DNA from: Gnetum montanum
Taxonomy: Eukaryota > Streptophyta > Gnetopsida > Gnetales > Gnetaceae
NCBI GenBank assembly: GCA_015680685.1
Contig: MNCI01018351.1
Span: forward strand, 88,124 to 152,123
Length of the DNA stretch: 64,000 bases
Reading direction: 5' to 3'
Shown: positions 58,050-64,000 of the stretch, in pieces
Numbering within the stretch: position 1 is the first letter of the stretch
Layout: each line of letters opens with the position of its first letter
Notes under the pieces: model-generated
Database searches by the model: none
Told to the model about the DNA's origin: nothing
What the model saw: only the letters and a program-made list of their open reading frames with translations
Program-made: the position numbers and the translations under genes

Positions 58050-61000
58050 ACTAGCAATCATTTTGTGTAGCTATTTAATATTAAGCTAGACATAACAAGA
58101 AACACTATTCAAACTGAAATGTTAACTAAGAGACAAAAGAGATAATGGAACCTATTTAAAATGTAATTAAAAATAGTCTATAGAAGAGTTTTCTTTTCTT
58201 CTTGCCAAAAATGTTTTTTCTCCTCCAAGTTCCATTTTTACAAATTTTCCTTGGGTCTTTATTTTACCCTCCAGTAGTTATAGAAATTATAAAATTTAAG
58301 GTTGTAATCTTCTCACATTCTCTTCATATAATTACAATCCATTGGCTAACTGCTCAGCTTTTGGCAAATCTTCTTCATTCTCTAAACTTGAAGCTCTGCT
58401 ATTAACAATTGCCTGAATAACTTCCTGTGGTAAATAAGAATCCTAATAGCCTAAATCATTGAATTTTGATGATTTCTATCGAGCTTCTTAATAAACTTTC
58501 CAATGATTTTCTTTCCTAAGCCAAACTCTATTATTGAATTTTTTATTTTAATTAATATAGCTCCTACACTAAAATAGGCTTGTTCAAATTTTAGCTTCTT
58601 TTTGGTAGCTTCATGCATGATTTCTATAAACAACATCATAATTGTATTGAGGAAACCTTGCTTGTACTAGGGTAGATACTCTCTTTTGGTTGTGGCTAGC
58701 TCATACAACTCTTGAATTTTTCCTTTCATTTTTACAAACATAACTTATTTTTTCTTCATTTTGGACAATTCTTTATCATCTAGTCTTTACTATAATTTAT
58801 CTTAGTTATGACTTTCTTGAAGCTTGGTAGAGTAAGATGAGAGTAACTTGGAGCTTTTCCTTTCTTTGCTTATTCAAGCTCTAAACTTATATCGACTATT
58901 TTTACTTGTAGCTATAAATTTGCATATTCCTTATTCTCAAGCAGAGATTCTTTAATAATTATGATTGTCTTGATCTTTTCAATTTCTTCCTTTAGCCCTT
59001 TGGCTTCTTCTTGCAATTTTGACATCTCCTGTTCAGTTTGTAAAAGAATTAGCTTGGATATTTGGTTGTCTGCTATCTATCCCATGTCTTTGATTAATGT
59101 GGCTATAGTTTTCAACATGTCTTGATGTGATAGTGTGAACTTCTATTTCCCAATCTATGGATCATCCTCCTTATACTAGAAGATTACACTAGCCTTTGTT
59201 TCTAATTTAGTCAAGAGCTTTTGGCTTAATATGATTCTGCCCTTCTTTTATCTTATTTTAATAGCTTATGCTACTCCTTGAAACCTTTTACTGTTGCAAA
59301 GGAACTTTCTTTTTTCTTTCACTGTTTCTTTCATTAAAGATATATTAGATTCTACTATTCTAATAATGATTGGTGTTACTACTCCTAGAGCCTCTGCTAT
59401 TCTTATAGCCTTTCCTACTACAACTCTATATTTACTTTTATTTTTTCCAATCTAGCTCTTCTAGCAATTCTACCTTTGCATATTTTGTTTTACTAAGTGA
59501 GAACCTTTTATTGATCATAGATTCTTCCACATCTAGTAGTTCTAGGAAAAATAATTTTCTTCTAGCAATTCCAAATGTTCATTGGAGAAATCCCTTTCCA
59601 AAGGATAATCTCTATTATCCATTAATCTACATACTATAACATCTGGTTGATCGCAAGTGAAGAGTAGGAGCTTTTTTGATAGGCTTCTTTTAAGCTATTC
59701 TAGAGCTTGATTCTTGGCTTTGTTTACTTCTATGTTAGTAGTCCTTAAATATACTACATCTATTTCATTAATTTAGTGAACCTTTCTTATTCTTGTAGTT
59801 GAATATATCCTCTTTGAACCTTCTAGGAAATCACATTGCTTCTTATATCTTCTCATTGTTCCCTTGATATGTCCTACATTATTAAATTCCCAAAAATCAA
59901 ACTTTAGATGGAATACCTCTCTATGATTATAGTCATGTGTAAAGAACCTTTTCCCCATTTTTCTTCCAACTTCCAATGCTTCTAGATAAGGGGTCATGAA
60001 CCTAGGTAGTTTGAAAGCTTTACCCTCAAAACTAGCTATCAGAATTTGGGTATATTTGGCATGCAAGAAAACTACTCCATGACATTTTCCCTTTATCTCA
60101 TTAATAATTTTTTGATTGATCCTTTGTGGAAAGACTCATAAAATGAATTTAATCAAATGGGAGTAGATAAAATTCATCAAAAATTCTAAAGTTTAAGGCT
60201 CAAAATAGCTTCTCTAATAAAAAATTCAGAAGAAATTATAGTAGGGGTTTTCAAGGCAAGCTCTTCTTTGTGAAGCATAGCCAATAAAAATCAATGTTGT
60301 TCTTTTTGACTTAGGAACTTCACTTAGCAAATAATCCATTAGAAGTGAGCTCAAACTTAACTAAGCCCCCTACTTATGAAATTCAACTAGGCTATCCTAT
60401 AGTACATCATTCATATATTGCAGTAGAAAGAATTATTCTTTGTTTTCCAAGGCTACCCAAATCCAAACATGAAAATCTAAAACTGAATTTCTTTCTCAGC
60501 CAAAATAAAATCCTATGTGAAAACTTGAGTTGTAAAGCTTTTAGGATGAAATTCCTATATCCCCAAGCTTTCCTCAAATTAGCCAAGAGGAATTTGATAC
60601 TTTTTCTAGTCTTAGGATGCATCTACAATTTTCCACTAAGCACATCATTATTATATTAGTAACCTTCAACCTCTATGATGTTTAGTTCTATGAGGCCATA
60701 GAGTTTATAGGCTTTCTTAGTGCTAATATCAATATATTTCTTCCTATTTCCCCTAAAATGGAGCTTATTCCTTTTATATATAGTTTCTACAGTTAATTAG
60801 TTTAGAAAATCCTTGATAATTTTTTCTCTCAAGCTAAAACCTAGATTGTGGAGGCTTGTGTTTTTATAAATCTCTCATCAATATTCCATTGTTTCAATCA
60901 CTTTCAACCTTGCCATTTCTACTAATTCATGGTCTTCATCGAAACTAAAAAGATCACTTTCCTCCACATTCAATTTAATTTAGATGACATTAATCCACTA

Positions 61001-61090
61001 CAATAGTTGGTGGATATTTAGATTAAATTTTTGCAAATATTTGGAGAAAACCTAAGTATCCACATCTTGAAACTTTTAGAATGCTTCTTG
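58050..61090 (-). pseudogene. Unrecognised long coding relic with coiled-coil tail
   Basis: A minus-strand protein relic of up to about 1000 codons, antisense to C. N-terminal part: ESDLFSFDEDHELVEMARL (about 60890-60960). Middle: KSIKFLLANLRKAWGYRNF and KFSFRFSCLDLGSLGKQRI (60407-60622). Then an open stretch 59773-60066 with LHAKYTQILIASFEGKAFKL and FFTHDYNHREVFHLKFDFW, and FTCDQPDVIVCRLMDNRDYP (about 59640-59700). The tail has LILLQTEQEMSKLQEEAKG and LKEEIEKIKT (about 58930-59070), a coiled coil. Stops mostly replace Gln, Arg or Trp codons, and at least one frameshift lies near 59555. I do not recognise the family. It may be the aORF of another element, or a captured gene. It is cut by H. 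Confidence 0.55.
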
Positions 61091-61111
61091 TTTCTCCTTG
61101 TGATACATGGT

Positions 61112-62181
61112 TGATGAGTGGCGAGGTACCCCTACACTCAACCATACGAAACGAGCGTCGCACGCACGATGCGGTCAAAATCCGCAGATGGACTAGTTGT
61201 GGCACCTAGATAGTTAGCCTTAGGTCGCAGTTCGCTATCTTCCCATCTAGACTAGTTTTGCATATGTCACATATGGTTTAGTCTAGATGAGGTGTATGAT
61301 GTGTTTCCTAATCTACGCTACTCCTGAAGGCAGTGGAAAATAATATTAACTAATCTAAGCTATGAGGAAAAGGGTAAGAAAATCTAATCTAGCCTAAGTG
61401 CAACGAGCAACCGATTCCTTGATCAACCATACACATCTTGGACTTCATGCACGACTACCACTGGGACTACCAAGCATAGGCCTAGGTACGCCACTGGGAT
61501 TACCATGCGTAGACCCCCATTACGCCACTGGGTTACCAAGTGTAGATCCCCCTAACTACACCACTAGGCTACCAAGCAATCACACTTAAATGCTCGTAAT
61601 CAAGTCGTACTCATTCCGCTTCTAGGAGTTTAAGGGTGAGAAACTAATTGCGATGAGTAACCGATTCCTTAACTAGCCGTACACACCCGTGGATGCTCGT
61701 AGTTAAGTCGTACTCACACCACGGTATGAAAGCAATAAATAACATTAAATAAATAACAAATAAATAAACTAAGTAAATGCTGCAATGATGAAGTAATCTC
61801 GATCTTTATTGCTGGTCATGTGCATGTCCAAGTACGGCACACTTGAATAAAGACACCGTACAATTACATTCAGCACACTGCGAGTAGACACGGGAAAAAT
61901 TCTAACTCTGGAGGGATCAAACTGCCAGAGCTTCGCTACTCTAAAATTGCGATCCTTAAACAAGGGAGAGCCGCCTCTTATTTATAGACATGGAGGCAGA
62001 CTACGATATCGCGTACACGATATCGTAGGGAAGGACACGATATCGCGTACGCGATATCGTGGGGGATGCAATATCGCGTCAGCTGCGATATCGCGTACGC
62101 GATATCACGAGGGATGCAATATCGCATCGGCTGCGATATTGCGTACGCGATATCGCAGCCTGTGCGAACTGCGTCTCATCA
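61112..62181 (-). repeat. 3' LTR of element H
   Basis: TGATGAGTGG to GTCTCATCA, 1070 bp. The first 120 bases match B (CGAGGTACCCCTACACTCAACC region). It carries repeated TACCACTGGGATTACCAAGC-type sequence (about 61455-61580) and the U3 palindrome array. The partner LTR is outside the window. Confidence 0.9.
61979..62160 (-). promoter_or_regulatory. U3 array of long palindromes and TATA box, H LTR
   Basis: On the minus strand, palindromes at 62129-62160 (32 bp, one mismatched pair), 62087-62106 (20 bp, perfect), 62036-62061 (26 bp, perfect) and 62001-62028 (28 bp, one mismatched pair) share the core GATATCGCGTACGCGATATC. TATAAATA follows at 61979-61986. This is the best preserved form of the array seen in all gypsy LTRs here. 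Confidence 0.75.
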
Positions 62182-62195
62182 TACCCCCACGACTG
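62182..62195 (-). other. Polypurine tract of element H
   Basis: The minus strand reads CAGTCGTGGGGGTA, directly before TGATGAGAC. Confidence 0.85.
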
Positions 62196-62352
62196 AATAA
62201 AAACTCATCCTTAAGTTACAAAGAGAATAAGCTTCAGTGATTACACAGTGGATAAGTATGGGATTATTAACTAGAAAAAGAAATGGACAAATGTCGTAGT
62301 GTGGGAAGACACAACACAGAGAAAAAATGCTACAACTACAAAAAAGTGGAAC

Positions 62353-64000
62353 TCATGTAGTTCCTGGTGGTGGTGACTCCTCCATGGGTGCTTTCCCCTT
62401 GTCACGTGCTCCAAGCTTTGAAGGTTGATGATGCTGAAGAATAGCCTGGAGCTTCTCCTCTTCGGTCCGAGGGTCTTGTGTCATCCATGCTGATGCTCCG
62501 ATGTTTGACGGTGTCGGCACTTCCCATGGACAGGGTAGTTGCGGGAACATCTGATTAGCTTTGACGTACCATGCCGCGAACACCCGTCGTTCCTCTTCGT
62601 AGGCTCTAGCTCTGTCTTTGTATTCGTGAAGTTCTGCTAGCTGTCGAGCCAAGTCGGTTGCCACATCTTTTTGTCCTTGGTAGCTTTCTTTTACCACCGT
62701 GAGTTTAGAATTTGCGACATCTAATTTTTCAGCCAACTTCTTTCGTTCTGCAAATTCTGCTTCATATTTGATGTGGGTGGAAGCTACCTACTGCTCGAGC
62801 TCTGACCTTAGGCGTCCTACTGTTAACATGGCGAGGTTGGCATATCGAAGGTTTGCCAACTCCATATATTCAATTAAGTCTTGGATTTGCAGGTCCCGAT
62901 TCTTAATTTCCGCCTGGTGGGCATAGGCATAAGTGTCCACAATGGCCCCCCAATCAGTGTGTTGGGCACTGATGTTGTTGATTTGAGCTTTGGCCATATG
63001 GATCTCCTTCTCTAGGATCTGTTTATACATCCCCACCTGATCACGAAAGTGCTCCTTCAGCTTCTCATGTTGTTTAGCCTCATTCTGCGACGCACTAATC
63101 TCGATGGCTTATTTCTGTCAAATAGCGTGTACCTCCTCCATTGAGAGGGTCCGATTTTCTCTGGCTAAATGGCTTACATCTTGGTTGACTCGAATGAATT
63201 GTTCTCATAGCCAATGAAAGTCCTCATCGAGAACATTCTTTTGCTTTTCCACAAAAGTCAACTGAAGGTTATCTGCAACCAACTGCTTATTCTCTTCTTA
63301 CAAGGCCTTGAGTGCCTTCATATGCGCATGAGTTTGCGCCTTTGCTGCGGAGGCATCCCAAGTGGTCATCTCCTTTTCTTCTACCACCCTCTTATTTTCT
63401 GCAATTAATTTGGTTAGTTTCTCGGTTTTAAAATTGTCTAACTAGTCTATGGGAACCAATCGCAAGGGATCCCATTGTGCTGCTTGTAAGGCGATGAGCT
63501 GTTCTTGTAATTTCTGCACTTCAACCTCAACATGCTTAGCCCTTACTTTGGATATGACCAGTTTCCCCTTTGTCGAAACGAGGTCTGACTGAATTACCGT
63601 TACATCTTGGGGGATGTCAAACAGGGACGTTAAAACTTGTCCTGTTTGAAGCAGTCTATCCAATACATCCTCATGTTCAGCAGGAGTCATTGAGGTTCTA
63701 GCAATGGTTTGAGCATCCTGTGCTCCTGAAATATCTGCCGATGGCACAACAGGTACATTAAAAGACTCTTTGATGTGGTCAGCGACCACCTTAGCTGCTC
63801 CTGCGGCATCCTGGTGTTGCATGACCACCACAGTGGCCCCTTCACCAGTCTCTAACTAAACTTGGAAAGATGCCGCGTGTCCAGAGATCTATTGTGACCA
63901 TCTGCTTTTCCCTCCTCCTGTTTGCATTGACAACTCACCCCTGGTGCGATCTACTGAAATCGTAGGCTGGTTGGCATCATCGATGACACGGAAGAGATTG
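62353..64000 (-). pseudogene. Additional ORF (aORF) of element H, C-terminal 549 codons
   Basis: One reading frame from the window edge to the stop at 62353-62355, without frameshift. It is interrupted by eight in-frame stops (63889, 63856, 63442, 63298, 63205, 63118, 63109, 62788), each one C-to-T step from Gln or Arg. Visible parts in order: NLFRVIDDANQPTISVDR, an Ala-rich segment, then heptad-rich coiled coil (VEVEVQKLQEQLIALQ, KLKEHFRDQVGMYKQILEKE, LIEYMELANLRYANLAML, KKLAEKLDVANSKL). A conserved LPCPWEVPTPSNIG block follows, then DPRTEEEKLQAILQHHQ and a charged tail PMEESPPPGTT. No membrane segment. It matches the D aORF along the coiled coil and the LPCPW block. A structural or Gag-assisting role is a guess. 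Confidence 0.85.

Larger units (their letters stand above)
61112..64000 (-). mobile_element. Element H: young Tat/Athila-like gypsy element, 3' end only
   Basis: The 3' LTR (61112-62181), polypurine tract and the 3' part of the additional ORF; the rest lies beyond the window. It is the same family as B, with many CpG sites still intact, so H is the most recent insertion here. It interrupts the relic ending at 61090. The left flank 5-mer is ATGGT (61107-61111). Confidence 0.9.

Noticed and set aside
62001-62160. Direct and inverted repeats suggesting a CRISPR array
   Set aside because: Units are palindromic, unevenly spaced, inside an LTR of a plant element, with no unique spacers of constant length and no cas genes.

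Overview
The window looks like intergenic heterochromatin from a plant with a very large genome. It is AT-rich and holds no intact cellular gene. Almost all of it is decayed, nested retrotransposons: LTR elements primed by tRNA-Asp or initiator tRNA-Met, plant-type LINEs and tRNA-derived SINE-like repeats. A gymnosperm is plausible from the LINE/LTR style and the depth of decay, but the species cannot be fixed from sequence alone. Most coding frames are broken by stops of the C-to-T kind (CAG, CAA, CGA to stop; TGG to TAG), as expected for long-methylated DNA.

Layout. (1) 1-19440: a minus-strand LINE is split by plus-strand Ty3/gypsy element A (1329-17526), and A is split by minus-strand Ty3/gypsy element B (6391-16131). 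(2) 17786-20500: four SINE-like repeats of two kinds. (3) 21800-23620: a plus-strand LINE reverse transcriptase relic. (4) 23776-57500: plus-strand Ty3/gypsy element C, interrupted in gag by G (probable 3.3-kb solo LTR or other insertion). G is interrupted by Copia element E (27912-52330, 5-bp target duplication CTCTA). E carries two insertions: gypsy element D in its 5' LTR (28673-41974, target duplication ATGTG) and LTR element F (up to 48635). (5) 58050-61090: a long unrecognised minus-strand coding relic with a coiled-coil tail. (6) 61112-64000: the 3' LTR and 3' coding region of gypsy element H, the least decayed element here, cut by the window end.

A, B, C, D and H are one Tat/Athila-like lineage: LTR ends TGATGA...TCATCA, tRNA-Asp primer site, and gag, protease, RT, RNase H, integrase order where it survives. 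D and H also carry an additional sense-strand ORF (aORF) between pol and the 3' LTR. It encodes a long protein with a novel N-terminal part and a coiled-coil C-terminal half. In D this ORF is preceded by a second copy of the LTR-type promoter design (palindromic GGCC/CATCGATG-like array followed by TATAAATA) and by a perfect hairpin just before the ATG. This suggests separate expression of the aORF.

Other notable contents: an intronless relic of a CCR4-like deadenylase (endonuclease/exonuclease/phosphatase fold) between the LTRs of F; a near full-length 5S rRNA-like sequence and a 35/44-bp minisatellite in the same interval; arrays of long palindromes in the U3 region of the gypsy LTRs; and AGACATCT/AGATGTCT arrays in the Copia LTR. 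There are single Ns at 1155 and 13520 and a 317-base gap at 43053-43369. The N at 1155 is flanked by an identical 46-bp duplication that is almost certainly an assembly artefact.
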